Part shown: positions 1 through 8,592 of the stretch, piece by piece
How the letters are laid out: every line of letters begins with the position of its first letter
How positions within the stretch are numbered: the first letter of the stretch is position 1
NCBI GenBank assembly: GCA_016709865.1
Contig: JADJLX010000002.1
Coordinates: forward strand, 744,001 to 808,000
Direction of reading: 5' to 3'
Length of the DNA stretch: 64,000 nt
Origin: Bacteroidales bacterium
GTDB taxonomy: Bacteria; Bacteroidota; Bacteroidia; Bacteroidales; VadinHA17
The notes under the pieces: generated by a model
Seen by the model: only the letters and a program-made list of their open reading frames with translations
The model's database searches: none
Told to the model about the DNA's origin: nothing
Made by a program: the position numbers and the translations under genes

Positions 1-846
1 AACAACAGTTGTAAAGTCCTGATTCATATGAGATGCCACACCCATAATAATTGCTATGAACAAGCCGAGCCATGGTCCAACATACGGGATAACATTAAGG
101 ATGCCGAGGATTAGTCCCATAACAAGGGCTTGCTGAAAATCAATTCCAACAATAGTCATTCCGATAGTAATCAGTATCATAATGCAGGTACTCTGGATAA
201 GGATACCTATGAAATATCTTGTAAGGAGGTTTTTTATCGAATGCAACGCCCTCGTTACATTATCTGTATAATTATCGGGCACCCACATCAGTATCGATTC
301 AAAGAAGAGCCGCTGATCTTTAAGGAAGAAAAAAGTAATGAATGTTATCGAAAAAATGGCAACAAGGATATTTCCCATTATGCCAACAATAGATCCCAGA
401 AAGTTCTGGATCATACTGATACTGAGAACGCCTGAGACTTTTTTAATTATATAATCCTGAATTGAAAGTTCACTGGTAATATCTTTATTAAATGCCCTGA
501 AGACGTTTTCAACCTTGTTTATAGGTTCTGCAACCAACTGTACGATCTTCTCACTGTCGATTGTTGAGAAATAGTTAAGCTGAGTTGTTAACAGAGGAAC
601 GAAAATTACGAAAAACATAATTATAAAACCCCAGATAATCAGAAGTGTTATAAGGGCACTGAGCGATCGGGGAAAGTTCCATTTTTTAATCCTGATCCTG
701 CACATCAGATCTACCAGAGGCCTCCCCATTATAGAGAGCACACCTGATACAAGAATGTAAACAACTATATTCCTGAAATACCATGCACAGGCCAGGAGCA
801 GTATAATTCCAAAAAAGATAAGAATGTTCCTTAAAGTTGCTTTCAT
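1..846 (-). CDS. AI-2E family transporter (partial, C-terminus beyond window)
   Basis: The reading frame is open from an ATG at 846 down to base 1, giving 282 residues with the C-terminus cut off by the window edge. It is a polytopic membrane protein: two N-terminal membrane segments (about residues 7-37), another pair around 65-90, a soluble middle part, then a hydrophobic C-terminal half. The motif NVIPYVGPWLG near residue 258 is the hallmark of the AI-2E/PerM family (PF01594). Members are putative permeases for autoinducer-2, ions or other small solutes, and the substrate cannot be told from sequence. It appears to be a single-gene unit, with a TAGGTTTG -7-like element upstream at 868-875. 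The family call is firm and the substrate is unknown. Confidence 0.88.
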   Translation of the reverse strand, partial: MKATLRNILIFFGIILLLACAWYFRNIVVYILVSGVLSIMGRPLVDLMCRIRIKKWNFPRSLSALITLLIIWGFIIMFFVIFVPLLTTQLNYFSTIDSEKIVQLVAEPINKVENVFRAFNKDITSELSIQDYIIKKVSGVLSISMIQNFLGSIVGIMGNILVAIFSITFITFFFLKDQRLFFESILMWVPDNYTDNVTRALHSIKNLLTRYFIGILIQSTCIMILITIGMTIVGIDFQQALVMGLILGILNVIPYVGPWLGLFIAIIMGVASHMNQDFTTVV

Positions 847-867
847 TATCAGTGCGGTTTCAATATA

Positions 868-875
868 CAAACCTA
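868..875 (-). promoter_or_regulatory. Candidate -7 element (TAGGTTTG) for the AI-2E family gene
   Basis: Read on the minus strand, TAGGTTTG fits the Bacteroidota -7 consensus TAnnTTTG and lies 21 bases before the ATG. No convincing -33 TTTG is present at the right distance, so the call rests on one half of the promoter only. Confidence 0.35.
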
Positions 876-915
876 ATCCAAATTTTTGAAATTCGCTAAA
901 TAGAAATCCATCTAC

Positions 916-952
916 CGCAAAGCACACTAAGATTTTTCGCGAAGCACGCTAA
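916..952. repeat. Short imperfect tandem repeat (GCAAAGCACACTAAG / GCGAAGCACGCTAAG)
   Basis: Two near-identical 15-base units, differing at two positions, are separated by a T-rich spacer in the region between the permease and hsp20. It resembles the dispersed GCAAAG/ACGCTAAG-type intergenic repeats common in Bacteroidota. The rest of 847-1144 holds a second direct repeat (CATTATGTCTGTTTT, starting near 1019 and 1052) and no gene. Confidence 0.5.
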
Positions 953-1144
953 GAGTATATTAACGATATATTATTGCATCAATTGATCGTGTGAAATGGT
1001 AATACAAAACAATATATGCCATTATGTCTGTTTTAAATTTAAAATTCATGTCATTATGTCTGTTTTGCAATTTTGGAACAGAGTTTGAAAATGGGTAATC
1101 GTAATATAAAAATATGTTAAACTAAATTATAGGAGGACAAAGCC

Positions 1145-1570
1145 ATGTTACCAACAATTTCAACAAGAAGTTTCAGACCGTTTGGATTTTCAAATCTTTT
1201 TGATGATGATTTTTTCCCGGTCCTAAACAACAGAACCAGCTCAATGCCAGCTGTTAACATAAGGGAAGATGAAAAGCATTTCGGACTCGAGCTTGCAGTT
1301 CCGGGAATAGACAAAAAAGATCTGAAGATCGATATCAATGAGGATGTATTAACAATTTCCTCAGAGAGCAAAACTGAGTCGGAGGAGAACAAAGATGGTT
1401 ACAAGAGAAAAGAGTTCAGTTACACTTCTTTCTGCAGAAGTTTTTACATTCCTGAAAATGTTGACAGGGATAAAATTGAAGCAAACTACAAAGATGGTAT
1501 TCTGAATGTATCTCTTCCAAAAATGAAGGAAGAGAAAAACAAAATCACACGTGAGGTTAAGATTTCATAA
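1145..1570 (+). CDS. Hsp20/alpha-crystallin family small heat-shock protein
   Basis: This is a 141-residue ATP-independent holdase chaperone of the cytoplasm that keeps denatured proteins soluble. The N-terminal arm (residues 1-35) is rich in Phe and Asp. The alpha-crystallin domain spans about 36-135, with the typical LAVPGIDKKDLKIDI strand region and the YKDGILNVSLPK end. The C-terminal VKI fits the I/V-x-I/V motif that docks on neighbouring dimers. A strong AGGAGG ribosome site sits just upstream of the ATG at 1145, unusual for this genome and suggesting high expression. The gene stands alone, ends in a shared hairpin terminator, and is preceded by two direct repeats that might bind a regulator. 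Confidence 0.95.
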   Translation: MLPTISTRSFRPFGFSNLFDDDFFPVLNNRTSSMPAVNIREDEKHFGLELAVPGIDKKDLKIDINEDVLTISSESKTESEENKDGYKRKEFSYTSFCRSFYIPENVDRDKIEANYKDGILNVSLPKMKEEKNKITREVKIS

Positions 1571-1576
1571 TTAAGC

Positions 1577-1610
1577 AAAAAAAATCCCGGCTAATTGCCG
1601 GGATTTTTTG
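1577..1610. terminator. Bidirectional hairpin terminator, hsp20 / flavodiiron gene
   Basis: The stem AAAAAATCCCGGC (1579-1591) pairs perfectly with GCCGGGATTTTTT (1597-1609) around a TAATT loop, with an A run on one side and a T run on the other. It therefore works for both convergent genes. The right arm lies inside the last codons of the flavodiiron gene, so its Asn-Pro-Gly-Asn tail is encoded by the terminator itself. Confidence 0.88.
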
Positions 1611-2835
1611 TTCTTCCGCATTCTTCCAGAAATGCCTGACCAAATTTCCGTCCGAACTCTATAAGTATTTCTTCTTTATTCCCTTCCGGCGAGAATTTGA
1701 ATAAACCGGTATCTTCATAAGTCTTGAGCTTAAGCAGGCGCAGGTTTTCAAGTATGATCCGCGGGGCTTCTCCGCTCCAGCCATAAGATCCGAATGCACC
1801 AGCAAGCTTTCCCCTGTCTCTTAACGGATTTATAAGTGCAAAAAGCTTATAAACAGGCAGAAGAGTGTTCTGATTGATTGTTGGAGACCCTACAAGAATT
1901 CCTTCAGAATTTATTATTTCCGATTCAAGTTCTTCTTCCTGAATATTCTCAATGTCAACTATCTTAACTGTAATATCTTTGTTTTCGAGAATCCCTTTTG
2001 TTATAAAATCAGCAGCCTGCTTTGTGTATCCATAAGCTGATATATAAGCGATAAGCAAATTGTTGTTACCTGCAGGGGTTGCCACCTTCATATAATCTGA
2101 TGAATACTTCTCAGATAATTCAATCGCCTTTTTCAGATTCTTATGATGTATCGGTCCGTGGCCCGGACAGATAAAATCAATTTCCAGGGGTTTAATATGA
2201 TCAATAGCCCTCAGCATAAATCTGCTGAAAGGTCTCATAATCACATCAAAATAGTACTTAAATGCTGAAGTATATTTATCGTCGAATTCACTGAACATTT
2301 CGGCTGAACAGTAATGTGCCCCGAACGAATCGCAGGTAAACAGAACTTTATCCTCAACGAGGTATGTATAGATCGAATCGGGCCAGTGCAGGTTGGGAGC
2401 AGCAATGAATTTCAAAGTTTTATTGCCAAGATCCAGAGTATCGCCATGCTTGACAATCAGCGATTTGAATGGTTTATTGACTATGTCTTCAAGGTATCTG
2501 ATTGCATTTCCGCTGCCAACAACAGTAGCTGTTGGTGCTATCCCGAGCAATGTTTTAAGGCTTCCGGAATGGTCAGGTTCAGTATGATCTAAAATAATGT
2601 ATTCAATCTCTTCCGGCTTTGTGACTGCTCTCAGCTTTTTAAGATATGTTTCACTGAAAGTCTCTTTGGCAACCTCAACAATTGTCTTTTTTTCAGCGTT
2701 AATAAAGTAAGAGTTATAAGTTGTACCATAATCGGTATGCATTACAATATCAAATGTCTTAATATCATAGTCAAGAATCCCGATCCACCTGACATCAGGT
2801 GTTACATCTATAATTTTGTCATCAATACTTCTCAT
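1591..2835 (-). CDS. FprA family A-type flavoprotein (flavodiiron protein)
   Basis: This is a 414-residue cytoplasmic flavodiiron protein, a family that reduces O2 to water and/or NO to N2O to protect anaerobes. The metallo-beta-lactamase-like domain (residues about 1-250) keeps every diiron ligand: His84, Glu86, Asp88 and His89 in HTEPDH, His150 in NLHWPDS, Asp169 and His226 in CPGHGP. The FMN-binding flavodoxin domain follows (about 257-405), beginning IAYISAYGYTKQAA. There is no rubredoxin or flavin reductase extension, so an external donor is needed. It is the last gene of the rsfS-ftsH-cdsA-psd operon, 12 bases after psd. Whether O2 or NO is preferred cannot be read from the sequence. 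Confidence 0.94.
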   Translation of the reverse strand: MRSIDDKIIDVTPDVRWIGILDYDIKTFDIVMHTDYGTTYNSYFINAEKKTIVEVAKETFSETYLKKLRAVTKPEEIEYIILDHTEPDHSGSLKTLLGIAPTATVVGSGNAIRYLEDIVNKPFKSLIVKHGDTLDLGNKTLKFIAAPNLHWPDSIYTYLVEDKVLFTCDSFGAHYCSAEMFSEFDDKYTSAFKYYFDVIMRPFSRFMLRAIDHIKPLEIDFICPGHGPIHHKNLKKAIELSEKYSSDYMKVATPAGNNNLLIAYISAYGYTKQAADFITKGILENKDITVKIVDIENIQEEELESEIINSEGILVGSPTINQNTLLPVYKLFALINPLRDRGKLAGAFGSYGWSGEAPRIILENLRLLKLKTYEDTGLFKFSPEGNKEEILIEFGRKFGQAFLEECGRTKNPGN

Positions 2836-2847
2836 TTCGAAAATCTT

Positions 2848-3537
2848 CTAAGAAATTTTGGCAAGAATCGTCTTGTTTGCCTTAACCTGCTGAAGAATAG
2901 GAATTTCGATCTCAGTGCCAAGAGGCAGGAACAAGTCTACTCTTGATCCGAATTTAATAAAACCAAGTTCATCTCCCTGAGAAATCACCTGGTTATCCTT
3001 TGAATAGGTAACAATTCTCCTCGCCATAGCACCAGCTATCTGACGTATCATTATTTCAATTCCATTGGTGGTTTCTACAACAATAGTGCTTCTCTCATTA
3101 AGCTCCGACGACTTCGGATGCCAGGCAACCATATTTTGTCCGGGATGGTAACACGTATATTTTACCTTGCCTGAAACAGGGTAACGGTTGCAATGCACAT
3201 TAAAAGGTGACATGAATATTGAAACCTGCAGTCTCATATCTTTGAAATATTCATTTTCCATGGTCTCCTCAATAACAACAACCTTCCCGTCTGCCGGGGC
3301 ATAAACGAGTCCGGGATCAGCTTCGAGGTGCCTGGTCGGAAGTCTGAAGAAAAACAAAAGGAAAACATATAACATTGAGGAACAGAAGACGAAGACCCAT
3401 TTCAACAATGTAAAATCAGACCATACAATATTTACACCAATATTAAGAACCAGCAAGAGGATGAATCCAAATGCCAATATCTTGTAACCTTCCTTGTGTA
3501 TCCTCATTTTATTAAAAATTTGCACAAAACTAATCAA
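2848..3537 (-). CDS. psd: Phosphatidylserine decarboxylase family protein (short form)
   Basis: The 229-residue proenzyme converts phosphatidylserine to phosphatidylethanolamine at the inner membrane. Two membrane segments (about residues 20-38 and 45-65) precede the catalytic domain. The conserved SPFNVHCNRYP and HPGQN stretches are present. Self-cleavage to give the pyruvoyl group is expected at Gly197-Ser198 in FGSRVDLFLP. The length matches the short archaeal/Bacteroidota form rather than the roughly 300-residue E. coli enzyme. It lies between cdsA (10 bases upstream) and the flavodiiron gene, so two consecutive phospholipid genes sit in one operon. Confidence 0.94.
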   Translation of the reverse strand: MISFVQIFNKMRIHKEGYKILAFGFILLLVLNIGVNIVWSDFTLLKWVFVFCSSMLYVFLLFFFRLPTRHLEADPGLVYAPADGKVVVIEETMENEYFKDMRLQVSIFMSPFNVHCNRYPVSGKVKYTCYHPGQNMVAWHPKSSELNERSTIVVETTNGIEIMIRQIAGAMARRIVTYSKDNQVISQGDELGFIKFGSRVDLFLPLGTEIEIPILQQVKANKTILAKIS

Positions 3538-3547
3538 GTCCGGTCAA

Positions 3548-4390
3548 TCATCCAAGCAGCGAAATAAAAAGATATACCAGAGGGAATGAAATAATCGCAC
3601 TATCGAACCTGTCGAGAAATCCTCCATGGCCCGGCATAATTGTTCCTGAGTCTTTTACACCCAGACTTCTTTTTAACATTGACTCAACTAGATCGCCGTA
3701 TGTTCCAGCGACGGAAATAATCAGTGCAATTATTACCCAGTGCAATTTATCAACTACACCTAACCAGCCTGAAAGAAACCATGCTACAAGAGCTGCAGCA
3801 ATCATTCCGCCGAAGAATCCTTCCCATGTTTTCTTGGGAGAAATTCTTTCCATAAGCTTGTGTTTACCGAATGATACACCTGAAAGATAAGCGCCTGTAT
3901 CATTGGCCCATAACAGCAGAAAAAATCCAATAATTATGCCAGGTGAAAACACAATATTCTCATGTGGCAGGATTGAATTGAGACCGGTGCGGAGAAATGC
4001 TGAAAACGGAAACATTGAGAATGGGATCGCCGTATAGAGTACTGAAAAAAAAGTATGAGCCAGCGAATCAAAAGGCTTTTCCTGCTTCCTGTAAAGCTCA
4101 ACAACCATAATGATCAGCATCATTGGAATCAGAACAAGGAATGAGTTCTTTGGAATAACTTCCGAAGCAATTAATGTTGCAACAACATATGCTGTTGTCC
4201 CGGTTATTATTCCCGGTATCATCTGAGGTTTTACACCGGTATTCCTGATCATCAGGTAATACTCATACTGTGTTCCGATAAGAAGTATAAGCCCGGTCAG
4301 GAAGAACGATACAGGATGAAGCCAGAACCCTCCCATTATGAATATCACTATCCATGCTCCGGTGAGGGTTCTTCTGAAAAAATTATTCAA
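3548..4390 (-). CDS. cdsA: Phosphatidate cytidylyltransferase
   Basis: This 280-residue integral membrane enzyme makes CDP-diacylglycerol from phosphatidic acid and CTP, the branch point for all phospholipids. The sequence is almost wholly hydrophobic, with about eight membrane segments. The CDP-alcohol synthase signature is complete near the C-terminus (GVKDSGTIMPGHGGFLDRFD, residues about 243-262), and the upstream NDTGAYLSG and SPKKTWEGFFGG motifs are typical. It starts 12 bases after ftsH and is followed by psd, which uses a product two steps further on. Length and motifs are normal. Confidence 0.96.
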   Translation of the reverse strand: MNNFFRRTLTGAWIVIFIMGGFWLHPVSFFLTGLILLIGTQYEYYLMIRNTGVKPQMIPGIITGTTAYVVATLIASEVIPKNSFLVLIPMMLIIMVVELYRKQEKPFDSLAHTFFSVLYTAIPFSMFPFSAFLRTGLNSILPHENIVFSPGIIIGFFLLLWANDTGAYLSGVSFGKHKLMERISPKKTWEGFFGGMIAAALVAWFLSGWLGVVDKLHWVIIALIISVAGTYGDLVESMLKRSLGVKDSGTIMPGHGGFLDRFDSAIISFPLVYLFISLLG

Positions 4391-4402
4391 CTCTTTGGAT
4401 TA

Positions 4403-6539
4403 TTATTCTTTACTCTTTGTCTTTGACTTTTTAGCAGGTTTTTTTGCAACTGCTTTTTCTTTGTTATCATCACTCTTCTCAGCCTTCACCTTATCAACAG
4501 ATGATTTGCCGGATTTCTTTTCCTTCTTCTCTGATTTTTCAGGAAGTTCTACCACAGGCTTTTTGCCGGCTTCTGTCAGTGCCTCATTTTCCTCCTTAAT
4601 CAGATCTGCTTTTCTTTTGCCAAAGATCCTTTCAAGGTCTTCACTGAAAATAACCTCCTTATCCAGAAGCAATTCTGCAAGTTCAGTAAGTCCTTTCATA
4701 TTACTCTTAAGAACCTCTTTAGCCCTTATATACGATTCAGCGATTATAAGATTTACCTCCTCATCAATAAGTTCTGCGGTCTTCTCGCTGTAAGGCTTTG
4801 TGAATCCAAAATCAGACTGACCCGATGAATCATAGAAACTAATGTTTCCGACTTTCTCGCTCATTCCGAAATATGAGACCATAGCATAGGCCTGTTTTGT
4901 TATCTTCTCAAGGTCGCTTAGTGCACCGGTTGAGATTTTGCCGAATATAAGTTCTTCAGAAGCACGTCCTCCGAGGGCATAAGCCATCTCATCGAGTATC
5001 TGCTCGCGGGTGGTAAGCTGTCTCTCTTCTGGCAGATACCATGCAGCACCAAGTGCTCTTCCGCGGGGAATAATTGTAACCTTTAGCAGAGGACTTGCAT
5101 GTTCCAGCAGCCAGCTTACAGTTGCATGTCCGGCTTCATGATAAGCAATCGTCTTCTTCTCTACGGCTGAAATTATTTTGGTTTTTCTTTCAAGTCCGCC
5201 AACAATTCTGTCGACAGCATCAAGAAAGTCCTGTTTCTCAACAACAGTTTTGTTTTTTCTGGCTGCAATAAGTGCAGCTTCATTACAGACGTTAGCGATA
5301 TCGGCACCAGAAAAACCTGGAGTCTGTTTTGCCATGAAGGCTATATCAAAACTTTTCTCAAGTTTAATCGGACGCAGGTGTACCTTGAAGATAGCTTCGC
5401 GCTCGACAATGTCGGGCAGTTCAACGTGAATCTGCCTGTCAAAGCGGCCTGCTCTCATCAGAGCTCTGTCGAGAATGTCGGCTCTGTTAGTGGCAGCAAG
5501 TATTATTACACCCATATTGGTTCCGAATCCATCCATTTCTGTAAGAAGCTGATTCAGAGTATTTTTCTCTTTCATCATTTGAACCATAATTCGCATTGCG
5601 TCCTCTTGCCCTTCCAACAGCGTCAATCTCATCAATGAACACTATACACGGGGCTTTCTCCTTAGCCTGTTTAAACAGGTCTCTTACCCTTGAAGCTCCG
5701 ACACCGACAAACATTTCAACGAAATCGGATCCTGATATTGAAAAGAAAGGTACGTTAGCCTCGCCTGCCACTGCTTTTGCAAGCATTGTTTTTCCAGTTC
5801 CCGGAGGACCTATCAGCAGAGCTCCCTTTGGGATCTTTCCACCAAGGTTTGTATATTTTTTTGGATTCTTAAGGAAGTCAACTATCTCCATCACTTCTGT
5901 TTTAGCCTCTTCGAGACCTGCAACATCGCTGAAATTTAGTTTTACGTTATTATCCTTGTCAAAGATCTGTGCACGTGACTTGCCAACGCTGAAAATTCCG
6001 CCTGCTCCTCCGGCACCGCCGCCAGACATTCTTTTCATCATAAAGAACCAAAGACCAATCAGAAGAAGAGGGAAAAGAAGCCATGAGAGTATCTCTGTAA
6101 AATAGTTCCTTCTCTTTGTGTTCTCAAGATTAATAAATTTTGTATAACCTGCATTTTCCTGTTCCTTTTCAATGAATGGTTCAAAAGTGGTTATATCGCC
6201 AATATTATAAACAAAATGTGGTTTAGGAACTGATAACCCAAAACCAGTGCCGGGTTTAGGCAGATCCTTATACCGGTCTGACTCCAGAGCCTCTTTTGTA
6301 AGATAAATTTCAGCAATCTCCTTATTCACAACAACGATCTTATCGATGTCGTGGTTTATGATCATCTGCTTGATTTCGTTCTTGGTAGCGTTTTTGGCAG
6401 CTTTCCCATTATTGAAAAGGGAAAAAGCAATAAGCGACACAGCCAGTATCGCAAAGATCCAGTTCGTATTAAACGCGGGCTTTAAATTCTTATCAGGTTT
6501 TTTCTCCGGTCCCTGATCCTTATTATTATTTTCTGTCAT
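4403..6539 (-). CDS. ftsH: ATP-dependent zinc metalloprotease FtsH, interrupted by a one-base frameshift
   Basis: This membrane AAA+ protease degrades misfolded and regulatory membrane and cytosolic proteins. The 5' part (6539 down to about 5562) encodes two membrane segments (about residues 28-46 and 148-168) around a periplasmic domain, then Walker A GPPGTGKT and Walker [10 protein letters not shown]. The 3' part continues in another frame with [12 protein letters not shown], the zinc site HEAGH, the protease domain and a Lys-rich tail. The frames switch in an A5 run (minus strand, 5562-5566): removing one A restores DERE-N-TLNQLL and a 711-residue protein of normal size. A sequencing error is more likely than inactivation because ftsH is a core gene. 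It follows rsfS by 5 bases. Confidence 0.93.
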
Positions 6540-6544
6540 AGATA

Positions 6545-6928
6545 TTAAGCTTTCTGTAAAGTATCTTCCATTTTTTCTATTCTGGCATCAGCCCAGAGAG
6601 ACTCAAGGCTGTAAAAGTTTCTGTACTCTTCGAGGAATATATGTACGATTACATTCCCGTAATCTACCAGCACCCAGTAACAATTATCGAGACCCTCAAG
6701 GTGCAAAGGTTTTTCTCCAGTCTCTTTCCTTACTGTATCTTCCACTGAATCGCTAAGTGCGCTCACCTGAGATGTCGAGGGTGCATGGCATATTACAAAA
6801 TAATCTGTTATCCTGTTCTCAAGCTTCCTTAGGTCGATTTTCAGGACATCATGTCCCTTCTTTTCGAAAATCCCCTTTACTATATTGTTTAAAAGTACTT
6901 CAGTTTCGTCCGTTCTTTTCTTCATCAA
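6545..6928 (-). CDS. rsfS: Ribosome silencing factor RsfS
   Basis: The 127-residue RsfS/YbeB/Iojap protein binds ribosomal protein L14 on the large subunit and blocks subunit joining when nutrients are scarce. The family core is clear: [19 protein letters not shown], then the [20 protein letters not shown] strand region, and the C-terminal [14 protein letters not shown]. It is the first gene of a five-gene operon with ftsH, cdsA, psd and the flavodiiron gene, spaced by 5-12 bases. The start ATG at 6928 follows another possible register (Met-Met), which makes no functional difference. Confidence 0.95.
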   Translation of the reverse strand: MMKKRTDETEVLLNNIVKGIFEKKGHDVLKIDLRKLENRITDYFVICHAPSTSQVSALSDSVEDTVRKETGEKPLHLEGLDNCYWVLVDYGNVIVHIFLEEYRNFYSLESLWADARIEKMEDTLQKA

Positions 6929-6954
6929 TTATTATCAGTTCGTTATTTTAGCCG

Positions 6955-6962
6955 CAAAAGTA
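6955..6962 (-). promoter_or_regulatory. Candidate -7 element (TACTTTTG) of the rsfS-ftsH-cdsA-psd operon
   Basis: TACTTTTGC on the minus strand matches TAnnTTTG exactly and would start transcription about 20 bases before rsfS. A clear -33 TTTG is absent. A second TACTTTTG on the plus strand (6976-6983) lies inside the palindrome CTGTAC-N5-GTACAG and could serve birA. Confidence 0.45.
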
Positions 6963-7081
6963 CCACTTTTATCTGTACTTTTGGTACAGTATACCCGATT
7001 TGCAATTTCAATGCCAACTTTCACTGCAAAGAAAAGCATTGAAAAATACTTTAAAAAATTATATTTATATATCTGATATTC

Positions 7082-7822
7082 ATGATAATAGGTTCAGAAT
7101 TAATTTTTAAGGCGAAACTGCCATCGACAAATACGTATGCCAGTCAGATTCTTAGAGCTAAAAACTCAAAAGAAGGTACGGTTATCTATACAAATTACCA
7201 GTCGGCAGGACGAGGTTATGCAGGCAATGGCTGGGAGAGCGAGGATGGTAAAAATCTGTTATTCAGCATTTTACTATATCCAACTGTTGTTAATCCGGCA
7301 GATCAGTTTATAATTTCGATGGCAATTTCACTTGGAATATGTGATTTTCTGGAGAGTCATATTCCGGTTTGCAGAGTGAAATGGCCTAATGACATTTATG
7401 TAAACAATGACAAAATAGCAGGTATTTTAATTGAGAATACCATAATGGGCAATATGCTTGAAGATTCAGTAGCAGGTATAGGACTCAATTTAAACCAGGT
7501 TAAATTTCTGAGTGATGCACCTAATCCGGTTTCGCTGAAGATGATCACCGGGAAAGAGTATGATCTGAATGATTCACTTTTAAGACTGGCAACTTACCTC
7601 GATAAGCGGTATAAACAGGTTTTATCAGAGAAATTTACTCAGCTGCGGGAAGAGTATACTTCAAAACTCTTCAGATTGAATGAATGGGCAAGCTACAGGG
7701 ATGGCACCGGGGTATTTACAGGACGAATAATTTCAGTCTCAGAAAATGGCAGGCTTCATGTTGAAACAAAGCCAGGATCAATAAATGAGTACTCTTTCAA
7801 AGAGGTGGAGTTTATCATTTGA
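7082..7822 (+). CDS. birA: Biotin--[acetyl-CoA-carboxylase] ligase
   Basis: This 246-residue enzyme forms biotinyl-AMP and attaches biotin to the carrier domains of carboxylases. Motifs of the class II tRNA-synthetase-like catalytic domain are present: SAGRGYAGNGWES (biotin/AMP-binding loop), NLLFSILLYP, and VKWPNDIYVNNDKIAGILIE with the catalytic Lys. It has no N-terminal helix-turn-helix, so it is a ligase only and not the BirA repressor. It is divergent from rsfS with about 150 bases between them. Its likely clients include the acyl-CoA carboxylase whose beta subunit lies at 16521-18119. Confidence 0.95.
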   Translation: MIIGSELIFKAKLPSTNTYASQILRAKNSKEGTVIYTNYQSAGRGYAGNGWESEDGKNLLFSILLYPTVVNPADQFIISMAISLGICDFLESHIPVCRVKWPNDIYVNNDKIAGILIENTIMGNMLEDSVAGIGLNLNQVKFLSDAPNPVSLKMITGKEYDLNDSLLRLATYLDKRYKQVLSEKFTQLREEYTSKLFRLNEWASYRDGTGVFTGRIISVSENGRLHVETKPGSINEYSFKEVEFII

Positions 7823-7860
7823 AATGGCAGTGGCAACTTAAGTAATTTGGTAATAAAACG

Positions 7861-7894
7861 CCTGCTCGCTCAAGGAGATCCCTCGGTGGCGCTT
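7861..7894 (+). repeat. Left-end fragment of the 198-bp nested-palindrome element
   Basis: Starting CCTGCTCGCTCAAG, then GAGATCCCTCGGTGGCGCTT, this repeats the left end of the full element at 7940-8137 with few differences and then loses similarity. It points to a partial duplication or decayed insertion and supports CCTGC/TCTGC as the left boundary. Confidence 0.6.
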
Positions 7895-7939
7895 CTTAAT
7901 TATACAGGTCTGGTTTAAGGGTTATGGTATAATTTAATG

Positions 7940-8137
7940 TCTGCTCATTCCATGAGATCCCTCGCTGGCGCTTCGGGATGACAGACGAATCTGGGTCTGA
8001 GGGGGAAAGAAATGGCGATTCGCACAAAAATTTGAACTGTTCGATATCTTTCAGCGAATCGCCATTTCTTTCCCCTGCTTGTCTCCAAAAGCCCTGTCAT
8101 CCTGAGCGATAGCGAAGGATCCCCGGAACTTAGCAGG
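7940..8137 (+). repeat. Nested-palindrome intergenic element, copy 1
   Basis: The outer arms pair imperfectly: GAGATCCCTCGCTGGCGCTT from 7954, continuing to ATGACAG, against CTGTCATCCTGAGCGATAGC from 8094, continuing to GAAGGATC. Inside them is a perfect 22-bp inverted repeat (8002-8023 with 8054-8075; core AAATGGCGATTCGC) around a 30-base loop. Short ends (TCTGC ... GCAGG) extend the symmetry. A second copy with the same architecture lies at 47389-47587. No coding capacity is visible. With the fragment at 7861 it fills the 338-base gap between birA and the SRPBCC gene. Confidence 0.85.
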
Positions 8138-8160
8138 GTATACAATTAAGTCTATTGGTT

Positions 8161-8580
8161 TTACTTCCAGCCCTTAAATTTCTCCATTTCATTTATGAGC
8201 ATCTCAAGAAACTGCTCAATTGGTTTTGCCGCGATCATCTTCATCATGGGATTAAGCTCAGCATTGAGGATGACCTTAACTTCAGCCGGTTGAGCACCAT
8301 CACCTGAAATATTTAACACAAGCTCGAAATCATTTTTTTTAAGAGCGTCGCCTTTATAAACAACCCTCTTATACATCTCCTTATCAGTGAGCCTGACGCT
8401 TACAGTACCCAGCATAGAGACTGTAAAACTGCAGGACTCTTTTTCAGCTTTCCAGTTATTGATTGTGTTATTTGGAATGAGTCCTTCAAAGTGACGCAAG
8501 TCGGTAGTAAAATTAAAACACTCCTGTGCAGAACATGTAAGGTTTCCCTTTCTGCTTTCAAAATAAGAAATATCGCTCAT
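8161..8580 (-). CDS. SRPBCC family (START-like) protein
   Basis: This is a 139-residue soluble protein with the size and pattern of a Bet v1/START-like lipid- or ligand-binding fold: SYFESRKGNLTCSAQECFNF at the first strand and helix, alternating strands in the middle, and a long C-terminal helix (PIEQFLEMLINEMEKFKG). No catalytic motif is visible. It lies 12 bases after pyrE on the same strand, an arrangement I recall as common in Bacteroidota, but the link to pyrimidine synthesis is unexplained. The ligand is unknown. Confidence 0.72.
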   Translation of the reverse strand: MSDISYFESRKGNLTCSAQECFNFTTDLRHFEGLIPNNTINNWKAEKESCSFTVSMLGTVSVRLTDKEMYKRVVYKGDALKKNDFELVLNISGDGAQPAEVKVILNAELNPMMKMIAAKPIEQFLEMLINEMEKFKGWK

Positions 8581-8592
8581 AGTCTCCCCTTT

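Noticed and set aside
130-435. Plus-strand open frame of 101 codons
   Set aside because: It is antisense to the AI-2E transporter, whose minus-strand translation has clear family motifs.
7082-7822. BirA as a biotin-operon repressor
   Set aside because: The protein starts directly with the catalytic domain and has no helix-turn-helix.
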